From Hymenobacter wooponensis (GTDB lineage: Bacteria > Bacteroidota > Bacteroidia > Cytophagales > Hymenobacteraceae), in the NCBI RefSeq assembly GCF_004745865.1, contig NZ_SRKZ01000001.1:1116001-1180000 (forward strand): a stretch of DNA of 64,000 nucleotides, in the 5' to 3' direction. The position numbers and the translations under genes are program-made. Shown here one piece after another: positions 44,366 through 53,147 of the stretch. The notes beneath the pieces were generated by a model, which was given only the letters and a program-made list of their open reading frames with translations, did not search any database and was not told the origin of the DNA. The number at the start of each line of letters is the position of its first letter. Within the stretch, counting starts at the first letter, position 1.

Positions 44366-44785
44366 TTGCAAAAGCTCTCCAGCATTTTACTCGTGGATGA
44401 TGATGCCACGACTAACTACCTCAACGAGTCCCTGCTCCGCTCCCTGAATGTGACGGACAAGTTTATCATCGCCCGCGACGGCCTCGAAGCCTTGTCTTTA
44501 CTTCAGAGCCAGTGCGTGGCGCCCACTACCTCGTGCCCGGCCCTCATTCTGCTGGATGTGCAAATGCCCGCCATGAATGGCATCGAATTTCTGGAGGCCT
44601 ACCAGCAGCTGCCTCAGGAGCACCGAGAGGCCATCATCATTGTAGTGCTAACCACGAGCATGCACTCCCGCGACCTGGCCCGGCTTCATGAGCTGCCAAT
44701 TGCCGGCCTCGCAAGCAAACCCCTAACCGAGGAGAAAATCAATACCATTCTCCAGCTTCATTTTAAGCGTCAGTTGCCGCACTAA
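44366..44785 (+). CDS. Single-domain response regulator with TTG start
   Basis: 139 aa receiver domain: D-D-D at residues 11-13, phospho-acceptor D64 in LILLDVQMPAMNG, T-T in VVLTTSM, K in LASKPLT. No output domain. It begins with TTG at 44366, twelve bases after the PAS kinase stop; no ATG fits this N terminus (MQKLSSILLVDDDA). It is the likely phosphorylation partner of the PAS kinase. This pair repeats the kinase/receiver arrangement at 37821-39776. Confidence 0.88.
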   Translation: MQKLSSILLVDDDATTNYLNESLLRSLNVTDKFIIARDGLEALSLLQSQCVAPTTSCPALILLDVQMPAMNGIEFLEAYQQLPQEHREAIIIVVLTTSMHSRDLARLHELPIAGLASKPLTEEKINTILQLHFKRQLPH

Positions 44786-44966
44786 CGTGTGGCCTAGGCC
44801 ACTACATGTACTCTTGAGGCCACAGCGCCTTGAGGCTGGCACTTAATGCGCGCTCCGGAGAGTGGCCTAGCTCACGTGTACTGGGCCCTGTGCTATAACC
44901 ACCGAGGCCAGAGCAGGACTATTTTGGCTTTCCCCAACCTCAACCGCGGCTCTGCGCGTAGGCAAG

Positions 44967-45719
44967 TTGGTGAAGCCTACCCCACCCTCCGTTGCTGATT
45001 TCGATGCCCGCCGCGACCTGGCCCTCTGGACCCATGAGCGGCTCTGTACCCAGTACGGTGCTCCGTTTCGGTTCTTCAGCACCAAAGACCCGCTCAGTGA
45101 GCTCATCAGCGCACTGCTTTCTCATCGCACCCGCAACCAAGATTCGCACCAGGCCTACCAGCAGCTGCGGGCCCGGTTTGAGACCTGGGACGCCGTGCGC
45201 GATGCTCCCACGGAGGAAGTGCAGGAGGCTATCAAGGCGTGTACCTGGCCCGAGCAAAAAGCGCCCCGCCTGCAACATGTGCTGCGGGAAGTAGGCCACC
45301 GCTGCGGCGGCCCCTGCAACCTGGAGTTCTTGGCCGACCTGCCCATTCCCGAAGCGCGGGCCTGGCTGGAGGCGCTACCGGGCGTAGGGCCCAAAACCAG
45401 TGCGGCTGTGCTGCTGTTCAGCACCATGCGGCGGCCCGCTATGCCCGTAGATAGTCACCACCACCGCGTGGCTCAGCGCCTGGGCCTCATTGGCCCCAAA
45501 GTGGGCGAAGCTGCTGCTCATGCTCAGCTGGAGGCCCTACTCCCACCCGGCTGGGATGCTCAGCAGGTGTATGATCACCACGAGGCCTTTATGTTTCATG
45601 GGCAGAAGTGCTGCTACTTCCACACGCCCGCCTGCGGGCGCTGCGTACTGCTGGAGCGCTGCCCCACGGGCCAGGCCCGCACCCACCACAACCCCGTATC
45701 AGAACCGTCGTTATTTTGA
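44967..45719 (+). CDS. Endonuclease III-like DNA glycosylase
   Basis: About 250 aa; start uncertain (TTG 44967 or GTG 44970, the frame being open upstream). The HhH-GPD core has the hairpin LPGVGPKTSAAVLL with K143 and the catalytic Asp D162 in VDSHHHRVAQRLGL. A C-terminal iron-sulfur loop C-x6-C-x2-C-x5-C is complete (CYFHTPACGRCVLLERC), as in EndoIII/MutY. It removes damaged bases from DNA. Compared with Nth the helix-hairpin motif is conserved but the sequence is diverged (SHHHRV instead of THVxRV), so it is a paralogue rather than certain Nth. Confidence 0.88.
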   Translation: MVKPTPPSVADFDARRDLALWTHERLCTQYGAPFRFFSTKDPLSELISALLSHRTRNQDSHQAYQQLRARFETWDAVRDAPTEEVQEAIKACTWPEQKAPRLQHVLREVGHRCGGPCNLEFLADLPIPEARAWLEALPGVGPKTSAAVLLFSTMRRPAMPVDSHHHRVAQRLGLIGPKVGEAAAHAQLEALLPPGWDAQQVYDHHEAFMFHGQKCCYFHTPACGRCVLLERCPTGQARTHHNPVSEPSLF

Positions 45720-45790
45720 GTAGTTTGCCGCTCATGGTGACAGCCGCCTGCTGATCTAGCCACTTTCTTCGTCCTTTTCGCTTGTCAATT

Positions 45791-45991
45791 ATGCAACAGA
45801 CGTATGGCTTACCCGCTCTTCTCTCCATTTTCATTCCTGGCCTAGGCCAGTTGGTGAAAGGTCAGTTTATTAAAGCGTTTCTGATTTGGGCCGTAGGCGG
45901 TGTGCTGGGTTTTCTGCTGGCCTGGACGCTGGTGGTGCCTTTCCTGATCTGGGCCTGGAACGTGTACGACGCCTACAACTCTCCCGCCTGA
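45791..45991 (+). CDS. Small two-span membrane protein (TM2-like)
   Basis: 66 aa starting MQQTYGLPALLSIFIPGLGQ. The opening IPGLGQLVKGQFIKAFLIW and the closing WAWNVYDAYN match the small membrane proteins related to the TM2 domain in which two helices are joined by a short loop. Function unknown. It ends 9 bp before the DUF167 gene. Confidence 0.75.
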   Translation: MQQTYGLPALLSIFIPGLGQLVKGQFIKAFLIWAVGGVLGFLLAWTLVVPFLIWAWNVYDAYNSPA

Positions 45992-46000
45992 TTTTAGTAA

Positions 46001-46273
46001 GTGCCTGTTCTTCATCTCAAAGCCAAGCCCAACGCCCGCGCCAACCATCTCTCGGTTGCGCCCGATGGCACTGTTACTATCCGCCTGAAAGCGCCCGCGC
46101 AGGATGGCAAAGCCAACACCTGTCTTTTGGCGTACCTGGCGGAGGTGTTTGGGGTAGCGAAATCAAGCCTCACTTTGGTTGCAGGCCATACCGCCCCGTT
46201 TAAGAAGGTAGAAGTGGAGGGCCTAACAGAAGACGCTTTCCGCGCCACTCTGGAGCAGTTTCGAGAGGCCTAG
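46001..46273 (+). CDS. DUF167 (YggU) family protein
   Basis: 90 aa, GTG start at 46001. The pattern LHLKAKPNARANHLSV, RLKAPAQDGKANTCLLAYLA and FGVAKSSLTLVAGHTAPFKK is the standard DUF167/YggU sequence. Small basic alpha/beta protein of unknown role. Closely follows the TM2-like gene, probably in one operon. Confidence 0.93.
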   Translation: MPVLHLKAKPNARANHLSVAPDGTVTIRLKAPAQDGKANTCLLAYLAEVFGVAKSSLTLVAGHTAPFKKVEVEGLTEDAFRATLEQFREA

Positions 46274-46353
46274 CTCTCTTCGCAAAACTCCACGCCAGGG
46301 GGGCCGTACCTCAGGGGCAAGACCTACTCTTTCTCCCCTCAACTCCCCTCTTT

Positions 46354-47151
46354 ATGAATTTTCCTACCTGGGCCGTGGCCGGCTTTTGGGGCCTGGTATC
46401 GGGCTCCGCATTGCTCATTGGCGCGGCTATTGGCTACTTTCTGCAGGTTCCGCAGCGGTTGGTAGCCGCCATTATGGCGTTTGGCAGCGGCGTTCTGATT
46501 TCAACTCTTTCCCTGGAACTCATGGAAGAGGCCTACGAGAAAGGCGGCTTCGATGCTACGGCCATCGGGTTTGTGGGCGGTGCCGCCGCGTACACGTTTG
46601 CCAACTGGCTGCTGGCCCGCCACGGTGCCAAACACCGCAAACGCTCCGGTGACCAGCAGAAGCAAGAGCGGGCATCGGTTAACTCCGGCCAGAAGGAAGC
46701 AACTGATTCGGGCGATGACAACGGTATGGCCCTCGCCATTGGTGCCTTGCTCGATGGCATTCCCGAGAGCATTGTAATTGGCCTGAGCATGTTGGCCGGC
46801 GGGGCCGTGAGTATGGTAGCCGTGGTAGCTATTTTCCTATCCAATTTGCCCGAAGGGCTTTCCAGCGCAGCGGGCATGAAAAAGGCAGGCCGTACGCCGC
46901 AATATGTACTGCTGCTCTGGGCCGGCATTATGGTTATTTCCGGCCTGTCCTCTTTGCTTGGTTACACCATTTTCAGTGGCTTCTCCGACAATGTGGTAGC
47001 TGCCACCATGGCCGTTTCAGCCGGAGCCGTGTTGGCCATGATTGCCGACACCATGATTCCGGAGGCCTTTGATGTGGCCCATAACTTCACTGGCCTTATC
47101 ACGGTGTTAGGCTTTCTTGTGTCGTTTGTGCTGAGCAAAATGGGCGAATAG
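46354..47151 (+). CDS. ZIP-family divalent metal transporter
   Basis: 265 aa with about eight membrane spans. The metal site motifs of TM4 and TM5 are clear: LLDGIPESIVIGLSM and LSNLPEGLSSAAG. A cytoplasmic loop (about 90-125) is rich in His, Lys, Gln and Asp. TM7 carries MIADTMIPEAFD. ZIP proteins move zinc or iron into the cytoplasm. No regulator is adjacent. Its import role contrasts with the export operon at 20-26 kb, but the two are not linked in position. Confidence 0.9.
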   Translation: MNFPTWAVAGFWGLVSGSALLIGAAIGYFLQVPQRLVAAIMAFGSGVLISTLSLELMEEAYEKGGFDATAIGFVGGAAAYTFANWLLARHGAKHRKRSGDQQKQERASVNSGQKEATDSGDDNGMALAIGALLDGIPESIVIGLSMLAGGAVSMVAVVAIFLSNLPEGLSSAAGMKKAGRTPQYVLLLWAGIMVISGLSSLLGYTIFSGFSDNVVAATMAVSAGAVLAMIADTMIPEAFDVAHNFTGLITVLGFLVSFVLSKMGE

Positions 47152-47299
47152 ACAGTGAGATTGTGCAGTGGTGCCTTTGTGAACTTCCCTCGCGTCGTGC
47201 TTCCTCATGATAGTAGGGTATTGAACTCTCCGTTTCACAATTTCCCCACTTCACAATTGCCTCCTTCGTAGCTTGCGGTATCAGATTAGAGCATCCATT

Positions 47300-48667
47300 A
47301 TGGCCCTTCCTCCCGATTCCGCAGCTATCCAACCGCTATTAGAAGCCCTAGCTTTTTCACCCGAGAACCTGGCCTTGCGCAAGCACGTGGCCGGTTTGCT
47401 GTTGCAAAGCGGCCGCCTGCCCGAAGCCGAAGAATTATACCGGACTGGCCTACGCCAAGCCCCGCAAGATGCTGATCTGCAGCTAGGGTTAGCCGAAACC
47501 TATGCGGGTTTGCGCAAAACCTCGGCGGCCTTTGTAGTGGTGGAAGAACTGCTGGAAGCGCAGCCCGAGCACGCCCGCGCCCACCTTCTCCACGCCCGCC
47601 TGCTGGCTGATACCGACCAACTAACGGCCGCCATAGAGGCTTATCAAACCGCGTTGGCCTTTAACCCTACCCTGGAAGATGCCGACCTGGCAGCCCGCCT
47701 GCGCGGCCGGGCACCAGCCCAGGGCGGCGCGGCCCCCGAGCACCACACCGCGCCCAACGACCTCATTAACGAGCAGACGCTGTTTGGTGGCCTAGAGCGC
47801 CCCAGCATCAACTTCTCGGACGTGGGCGGCATGGAAAGTCTGAAGGAAGAAATCCGCCTGAAGATCATCCACCCCATGCAATTCCCGGATTTGTATAAGG
47901 CCTACGGCAAAGCCACGGGCGGCGGCCTGCTGCTTTATGGCCCGCCCGGCTGCGGCAAAACCTACCTGGCCCGGGCCACGGCCGGTGAGGTGAAAGCCTC
48001 GTTTATTCATGTCGGCATCAACGACATTCTGGATATGTGGCTGGGCAACAGTGAGCGGAACCTGCACCAGATTTTTGAGCAGGCCCGCCTACAGGCGCCG
48101 TGTGTGCTGTTTTTTGACGAGGTAGACGCCCTGGCCGCCAACCGCCACGACCTGCGCCAGAGCGCGGGCCGCACCGTTATCAACCAGTTCCTTTCTGAGC
48201 TTGATGGGGCCACTCGCTCCAACGAGGGAGTACTCATCATGGCCGCCACCAACGCCCCCTGGCAGCTCGACGGCGCCTTCCGTCGCCCCGGCCGCTTCGA
48301 CCGGATTCTGCTGGTTACCCCGCCCGACGAGCCCGCCCGTGCCGCCGTGCTGGAGCTGCTGCTGCGCGAGAAGCCCGTAGGCCAGTCTATCAACCTGCCC
48401 AAGCTGGCCGCTCAAACCGCCGGCTACTCCGGCGCCGATTTGAAGGCCGTGGTAGACGTAGCCATTGAAAGCTGCCTGCGCGAATCAATGAAGGCCGGCA
48501 AACCGCTGCCGCTGGAGCAGCGCACCCTGCAGGATGCTATTGGGAAGGTGCGGCCCAGCACGCGGGAGTGGTTTGCCACGGCCAAAAATTACGCCCTCTA
48601 CTCCAACGAAGGCGGCCTCTACGACGACATTCTGGTGTACCTCGGCATCAAGAAGCCCTCGGCGTAG
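47300..48667 (+). CDS. TPR-AAA+ ATPase (Vps4/Cdc48-type ATPase domain)
   Basis: 455 aa. Residues about 1-130 are TPR-like helical repeats (AEELYRTGLRQAPQDADLQL, AIEAYQTALAFNPTLEDADL). The AAA+ domain covers about 170-440: FSDVGGMESLKEEI, Walker A GPPGCGKT (214-221), pore loop DMWLGNSER, Walker B VLFFDEVDAL (D273, E274), sensor 1 MAATNAPWQLDGA, and arginine finger RRPGRFDR. The C-terminal helix pattern VRPSTREWFATAKNYALYS is found in a broad group of bacterial classical AAA proteins. Such enzymes thread or remodel proteins as hexamers. The pore loop and ATNxPW box resemble Vps4. It leads a cluster with two TPR-membrane genes (20 and 37 bp spacing), which are likely its partners or recruiters. 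Confidence 0.9.
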   Translation: MALPPDSAAIQPLLEALAFSPENLALRKHVAGLLLQSGRLPEAEELYRTGLRQAPQDADLQLGLAETYAGLRKTSAAFVVVEELLEAQPEHARAHLLHARLLADTDQLTAAIEAYQTALAFNPTLEDADLAARLRGRAPAQGGAAPEHHTAPNDLINEQTLFGGLERPSINFSDVGGMESLKEEIRLKIIHPMQFPDLYKAYGKATGGGLLLYGPPGCGKTYLARATAGEVKASFIHVGINDILDMWLGNSERNLHQIFEQARLQAPCVLFFDEVDALAANRHDLRQSAGRTVINQFLSELDGATRSNEGVLIMAATNAPWQLDGAFRRPGRFDRILLVTPPDEPARAAVLELLLREKPVGQSINLPKLAAQTAGYSGADLKAVVDVAIESCLRESMKAGKPLPLEQRTLQDAIGKVRPSTREWFATAKNYALYSNEGGLYDDILVYLGIKKPSA

Positions 48668-48686
48668 GCTTAGTTTAAGTAGCAGC

Positions 48687-49967
48687 ATGAATCACGCTGA
48701 AACCGACCAATGGCAGGAAGCGGCGCAGCATTTACTAGCCGTAAATCGGCCAGAGCAGGCTGAACGGCTGGTACGCCAGCACTTGGCTCAGCACCCGCGC
48801 CACGCATTTGCGCATGTAGTGCTGGCTCTTACGCTCTTTCGGCAGCAGCGGCTTCTAGAAGCTGACGAAGCGGCCAACAGCGCTATCCGGCTAAACCCGC
48901 AGGAAAGCGAGGCCTTCTATATGCTTAGCTTAGTGCAAGCCAACGCCGACAAGGCTGCCCTAGCCGAAACGAATATCCGGGAAGCACTTCGCCTTTCCCC
49001 TATCAATAGCAAGTACCTAGGTACTCTGGCCTGGATACTCAACGCTACAACGCGGCCCACCGAAGCAAAAGCGGCGGCTGAAATGGGCCTGCGCTATGAC
49101 CCCGCGCACGTAGAATGCCTAACGCAGCTTGCACAGGCGCAGGAGTTGCTCCAGCAATGGGACCCTCTGCTCAGTACGTTGCACTACTTGGTGAGCCTGC
49201 GGCCTCAATCGTCGGTGGCTCATCAATGGCTAGGCCAGGAGGCGTTACGGCGGGAAGAGTATACCCAGGCTCAAGCACATTATCAGGAGGCATTGCGTCT
49301 GGACCCTACCAACTCAAAAGTGCACCAGGGCTTGTCGCAGACCTTGCGCTATCAATCCAAAATAGGCCGCCTAGCCCATGGGCTCAACCGGTACTTAACG
49401 TTTGTTTCTGAAGGCACCAAAAACCGAGTACTGCGGGCCTGGGGCCACTTCTTTCTGATTCTGATACCGCTTTCCCTCCTGTGCATTCCGCTTCTCTTGT
49501 TCCTGGGGTTTGAGTCCCTGTACTGGCGGTTACATCCAGAGGTGCGGCAATTACGCAATCGGCCAGCTGGAGCCCCCTCTTACCTGCGAGAAACCTTCTA
49601 CCGATATGGTGCCGTGGTTTCATTCGTGTTTTTGCTGGTGGCGTTTCTACCACCTGTCATCTGGATTATGCTGAAGCTAGGCTTTCCCGACAGTGCTTTG
49701 GGGCCTGGCCTGACCGGGGGCCTGACCATATTAGTAATGAGCATTGGTCAAGCCCTGAAAAGTGCAGCGGAAATGCCTTTGCCCGATAAATCACCAGCGG
49801 GGTGGTTGCTGCTGGCTACCTTGGTACTGGTAGCCAGCCTGGGCAGCTCACTCTGGTCAGCTCTGTGGCCGTGGGGGCCTCCTGCCGTGCTGGTAAGCAA
49901 TGGCCTGCTCTTTTACTGTCTGGTCCGGGGCGTACCTTTTACCCAAGCGGGTAGAACACTCCGATAG
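48687..49967 (+). CDS. TPR protein with C-terminal membrane domain (1 of 2 paralogues)
   Basis: 426 aa from ATG 48687. Residues 1-230 hold about six TPR units (QALRREEYTQAQAHYQEALR, EADEAANSAIRLNPQESEAF), then about five membrane spans fill the C-terminal half (VLRAWGHFFLILIPLSLLCI, GAVVSFVFLLVAFLPPVIWI and others). The TPR part has no signal peptide, so it should face the cytoplasm. It is a paralogue of the next gene: AAEMGLRYDPAHVECL here and AAEMGLAYDPEHVDCL there. Starts 20 bp after the AAA+ gene, indicating an operon. Function unknown; it could dock the ATPase on the membrane. Confidence 0.8.
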   Translation: MNHAETDQWQEAAQHLLAVNRPEQAERLVRQHLAQHPRHAFAHVVLALTLFRQQRLLEADEAANSAIRLNPQESEAFYMLSLVQANADKAALAETNIREALRLSPINSKYLGTLAWILNATTRPTEAKAAAEMGLRYDPAHVECLTQLAQAQELLQQWDPLLSTLHYLVSLRPQSSVAHQWLGQEALRREEYTQAQAHYQEALRLDPTNSKVHQGLSQTLRYQSKIGRLAHGLNRYLTFVSEGTKNRVLRAWGHFFLILIPLSLLCIPLLLFLGFESLYWRLHPEVRQLRNRPAGAPSYLRETFYRYGAVVSFVFLLVAFLPPVIWIMLKLGFPDSALGPGLTGGLTILVMSIGQALKSAAEMPLPDKSPAGWLLLATLVLVASLGSSLWSALWPWGPPAVLVSNGLLFYCLVRGVPFTQAGRTLR

Positions 49968-50004
49968 TATCTTGCCTGCTGCATTCCAAGCCCATCATTT
50001 TTTC

Positions 50005-51213
50005 ATGGAACAACCCAACTGGCCCGACCGAATTCTGCTGCTGCTCCGGCAGGGCCGCGCCGCGCAGGCCGAGCAGGAGTTGCACCGCGTGCTGCACGCC
50101 GACCCTAACGATGCCCATGCGCATGCCCTGATGGCGCTTGCCTTACTGGAGCAGCACCGCAACGAGGAAGCCCTATTGCACGCCCAAACTTCGGTAGGCC
50201 TGGCACCAGAGCACGATTTTGCCTACTACCTCCTGAGCCTGACTCAGCAGCGCCTGCAGAACACTGAGGCTGCCCGTGAGGCTATTGAGCAGGCCCTCTC
50301 CCTTGACCCCACCGACCCCAACTACCACCACACGCTGGGCATTCTGCGCTTCACGCAAGGTCAGTGGGGCGCCGCATTGCGCGCCGCCGAAATGGGACTG
50401 GCCTACGACCCCGAGCACGTAGACTGCCTGGGCCTGCGGGCGCGCTGCTTAGCCCGCCTGGGCCGTTCTGAAGATGCCGCCAGCTCCTTGTCGCAAGCCC
50501 TGCACTACGACCCCGACGATGCCGGCACCCACGCCGATGCTGGCTGGGTAGCGCTGGAAACTGGTAAGCATAAAGAGGCGCTGGAACATTTTCGGAATGC
50601 CCTGCGGCTGTCCCCTACTTCGGAGTACGCCCGCAGTGGCCTAGTAGAAGCCCTGAAAGCTCGCTACTGGTTGTATCGGGCCTTCCTGCGGTTTACCGTC
50701 TGGAGCGAAAACCTGAATGGCATGGCGCGGCGGGTGCTGTTCATTGGCCTCTACATCTTGGTGCGCTTTGTGCCGCTGCTGCTGCCGCTGTACCTGCCGC
50801 TCGTGTTCATGAGCTGGTTTGCCGACCCGCTTTTCAACGGCTTGCTATTGCTAAACCCTTACGGCCGCCATGCCCTCTCAGACGAGCAGCGCCGACAGGC
50901 ACTGGGTTTTGTGGTAGTGCTGGTAGCGGCAACGGCGGCATTTACTGTTTCCTCCCTGGCCCATCAAGCCTGGCTTGGCGCCATCGGCCTAGGCCTGTTG
51001 GCGGCCATTTTCCCGCTAATGGTAACTCTACGCCCGCGCGTGCCCAAACGGACGCAGCGCTGGGCCCTAGCTGCTACCGTGGCGCTGATTCTACTAGGCC
51101 TGCTGGGTGGCGGGCTGCAACTAGTTGCCCCCGATTCCCAGGCCCATACCGGTACTATGGGGCTGCTATTTATTATTTGGCTGCTGTTTATCTGGACGAC
51201 GGCGATGAGCTAA
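50005..51213 (+). CDS. TPR protein with C-terminal membrane domain (2 of 2 paralogues)
   Basis: 402 aa from ATG 50005; the frame is open back to 49900 but that start would overlap the gene before. The N-terminal half has about six TPR units (AEQELHRVLHADPNDAHAHA, ALEHFRNALRLSPTSEYARS), the second half about five membrane spans (VLFIGLYILVRFVPLLLPLY, FVVVLVAATAAFTVSSL, WALAATVALILLGLLGGGL). Same design as the preceding gene with clear sequence similarity in the TPR region, so they arose by duplication. It closes the AAA+ cluster and is followed by a terminator. Confidence 0.8.
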   Translation: MEQPNWPDRILLLLRQGRAAQAEQELHRVLHADPNDAHAHALMALALLEQHRNEEALLHAQTSVGLAPEHDFAYYLLSLTQQRLQNTEAAREAIEQALSLDPTDPNYHHTLGILRFTQGQWGAALRAAEMGLAYDPEHVDCLGLRARCLARLGRSEDAASSLSQALHYDPDDAGTHADAGWVALETGKHKEALEHFRNALRLSPTSEYARSGLVEALKARYWLYRAFLRFTVWSENLNGMARRVLFIGLYILVRFVPLLLPLYLPLVFMSWFADPLFNGLLLLNPYGRHALSDEQRRQALGFVVVLVAATAAFTVSSLAHQAWLGAIGLGLLAAIFPLMVTLRPRVPKRTQRWALAATVALILLGLLGGGLQLVAPDSQAHTGTMGLLFIIWLLFIWTTAMS

Positions 51214-51244
51214 CAGCTCACTTAAGCTCACCTCCTTACACACG

Positions 51245-51278
51245 AAAAGGCCACCGGTTCCCCACCCGGTGGCCTTTT
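51245..51278. terminator. Bidirectional terminator
   Basis: AAAAGGCCACCGG and CCGGTGGCCTTTT (51245-51257, 51266-51278) form a perfect stem with A and T tails on both sides. It separates the convergent TPR gene and amtB. Confidence 0.92.
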
Positions 51279-51345
51279 CTTCCCACGCCTAATTTTACTG
51301 TAATCAATTCCCTGCCAATGGCCTAGCAGGCGTATAAAAGCTTAA

Positions 51346-52737
51346 TTATGCGTTTTGCGTAACTGGCTCACGGCGATACGTGCGCTCAAATTCTTCGTCG
51401 ATGTGGTAGGTAGATTCTTCGTGCTGGCTGAGGTCGAGGCCAAGTTCTTCTTCCTGCAGCTTCACGCGCAGCCCGAAGATGCGGTCGGTAATTTTCAGCA
51501 GCACCCAAGCCCCAATGAAAGAGTAGGCCACCACAATCACGAGGCCCAGAACATGGTACCCAAACAGGCTGGTCTTGCCGTAGAATAAACCATCCTTGGC
51601 GGCGAAAACACCCGTGAGCAGCATACCCACAATGCCCCCGAGGCCGTGGCAAGGAAACACGTCCAGCGTATCGTCGATGGTGGTGCGGCTGTTCTGCCAG
51701 TGTACAGCGGCGTGGCTTACCAGGGCACCAATCACCCCAATCAAAATGCTCTGGCCATAATCAACGTAGCCAGCAGCGGGCGTAATGGCTACTAGGCCTA
51801 CTACCGCACCAGTGCAGGCACCTACAGCCGTAGGCTTACCGCCGCGCACAATCTCCACCAAAATCCAGGCAATGAGGGCGGCACCCGAGGCCAGGTTAGT
51901 ATTCACGAATGATACAGCGGCCAGTTCGTTAGCCCCTAGCGCCGAGCCGGCGTTGAACCCAAACCAGCCAAACCACAGCAGCCCCGTGCCCAGCATTACG
52001 TAGGGCACGTTGGGAGTAGAAAACGAAGTAGGGCGCAGGTTGGCTGAGCGGCGGCCCAGCACCATAGCTCCGGCCAGCGCTGCAACGCCCGCCGAGATAT
52101 GCACTACCGTGCCACCCGCAAAATCCAACACGCCCCACTTATGCAGGAACCCCTCGGGGTGCCACGTCCAGTGGGCCAGGGGGCAATAAATGAACAGGCT
52201 AAACAGCACCATAAACGCCAGATACCCTTTGAAGCGCACGCGCTCGGCGAAAGAGCCTGTGATAAGGGCAGGCGTGATGATGGCAAACTTGAGCTGAAAT
52301 GCGAAGTAGAGTACAAACGGGATGCTGGCCGCAAAAGCCGGGTTAGGCGCCGTGCCCACGTTGCGCAACATGGCAAACGTGAGGGGGTTACCAATGAGCC
52401 CGTGCCAGGAGTCGCCGTAGCAGAGCGAGAAGCCCACGAAGTAGAACAGAACAGAAATCACGCCCAGTGCTACAAAACTCTGCAGCATGGTGCTGATCAC
52501 GTTTTTGGGGCGCACCATCCCGCCGTAAAAAAACGACAAGCCCGGCGTCATGATCAAGACGAAGGCAGTTGCCGTGAGCATCCAGGCCACATCGGCGGCG
52601 TTGAGCGTGCCGGGGGCCGCTGCTGGGTGCGGTACCTGGGCAACCGCAGCCAAAATGGCTAGGCCCAGCAGTGCAATCAGTGCAAACAAACTGAAACTAG
52701 GCCGGAGAGCAGGTGCGTCAGACTTCATTTGATTCAT
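51346..52737 (-). CDS. amtB: Ammonium transporter AmtB
   Basis: 463 aa with a leading hydrophobic signal-like helix (FSLFALIALLGLAILAAVAQ) and the eleven-span Amt core. The opening VAWMLTATAFVLIMTPGLSF and the twin histidines (VVHISAGVAALAGAM and DVFPCHGLGGIVGML) that line the ammonia pore are present. Start: ATG 52737 is preferred; ATG 52749 or 52728 are also in frame. No glnK (P-II) gene is adjacent, unlike in many bacteria, so regulation by P-II would have to come from elsewhere. Confidence 0.95.
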   Translation of the reverse strand: MNQMKSDAPALRPSFSLFALIALLGLAILAAVAQVPHPAAAPGTLNAADVAWMLTATAFVLIMTPGLSFFYGGMVRPKNVISTMLQSFVALGVISVLFYFVGFSLCYGDSWHGLIGNPLTFAMLRNVGTAPNPAFAASIPFVLYFAFQLKFAIITPALITGSFAERVRFKGYLAFMVLFSLFIYCPLAHWTWHPEGFLHKWGVLDFAGGTVVHISAGVAALAGAMVLGRRSANLRPTSFSTPNVPYVMLGTGLLWFGWFGFNAGSALGANELAAVSFVNTNLASGAALIAWILVEIVRGGKPTAVGACTGAVVGLVAITPAAGYVDYGQSILIGVIGALVSHAAVHWQNSRTTIDDTLDVFPCHGLGGIVGMLLTGVFAAKDGLFYGKTSLFGYHVLGLVIVVAYSFIGAWVLLKITDRIFGLRVKLQEEELGLDLSQHEESTYHIDEEFERTYRREPVTQNA

Positions 52738-53072
52738 TTTTGATATCATCCCCTATTTTCATAGGCAAGATAGATCAAAAACACCTATTTACTTCTTTCA
52801 CACTCTAAATTTTAGGGTCAGTTCATAAAATATACTATCTAAGTAACATTCTACACTATGTAATTTACACCCTCACTGTTATGAAGAAGTGCCTTAAATA
52901 TCTGATGCCATCCTTAGCTAAGGGCGGAGCCTGCTATTAAGCAGAATAGCGAGACCTTCCAGCCTTATAGATCCTACGTTATCTGATCAAAAGAATTACT
53001 TGGCCAGTCAGTGACCTTAACTCCCCTCAATGCCTCGCTTAGCTGTACCTTACTTACCTGCCCTATACACAC
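52738..53072. other. AT-rich gap without a recognisable gene
   Basis: 335 bp upstream of amtB, clearly richer in A/T than the genes around it. It should contain the amtB promoter on the minus strand; no box could be assigned with certainty. No open frame with family features. Confidence 0.6.
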
Positions 53073-53116
53073 CGGACTGGCCTACAACATCTAGTGAGAT
53101 GCCGTAGGCCAGTCCG
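53073..53116 (-). terminator. Hairpin after the threonine synthase gene
   Basis: CGGACTGGCCTAC (53073-53085) and GTAGGCCAGTCCG (53104-53116) are perfect inverted copies around an 18-bp loop, 32 bp past the thrC stop. The T run on the minus-strand side is weak (TGTGTATAGG), so it may be a factor-assisted terminator or an mRNA-stabilising hairpin. Confidence 0.6.
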
Positions 53117-53147
53117 TGAATAAGGTAGGTTGTGGAATTGGGGAGCT

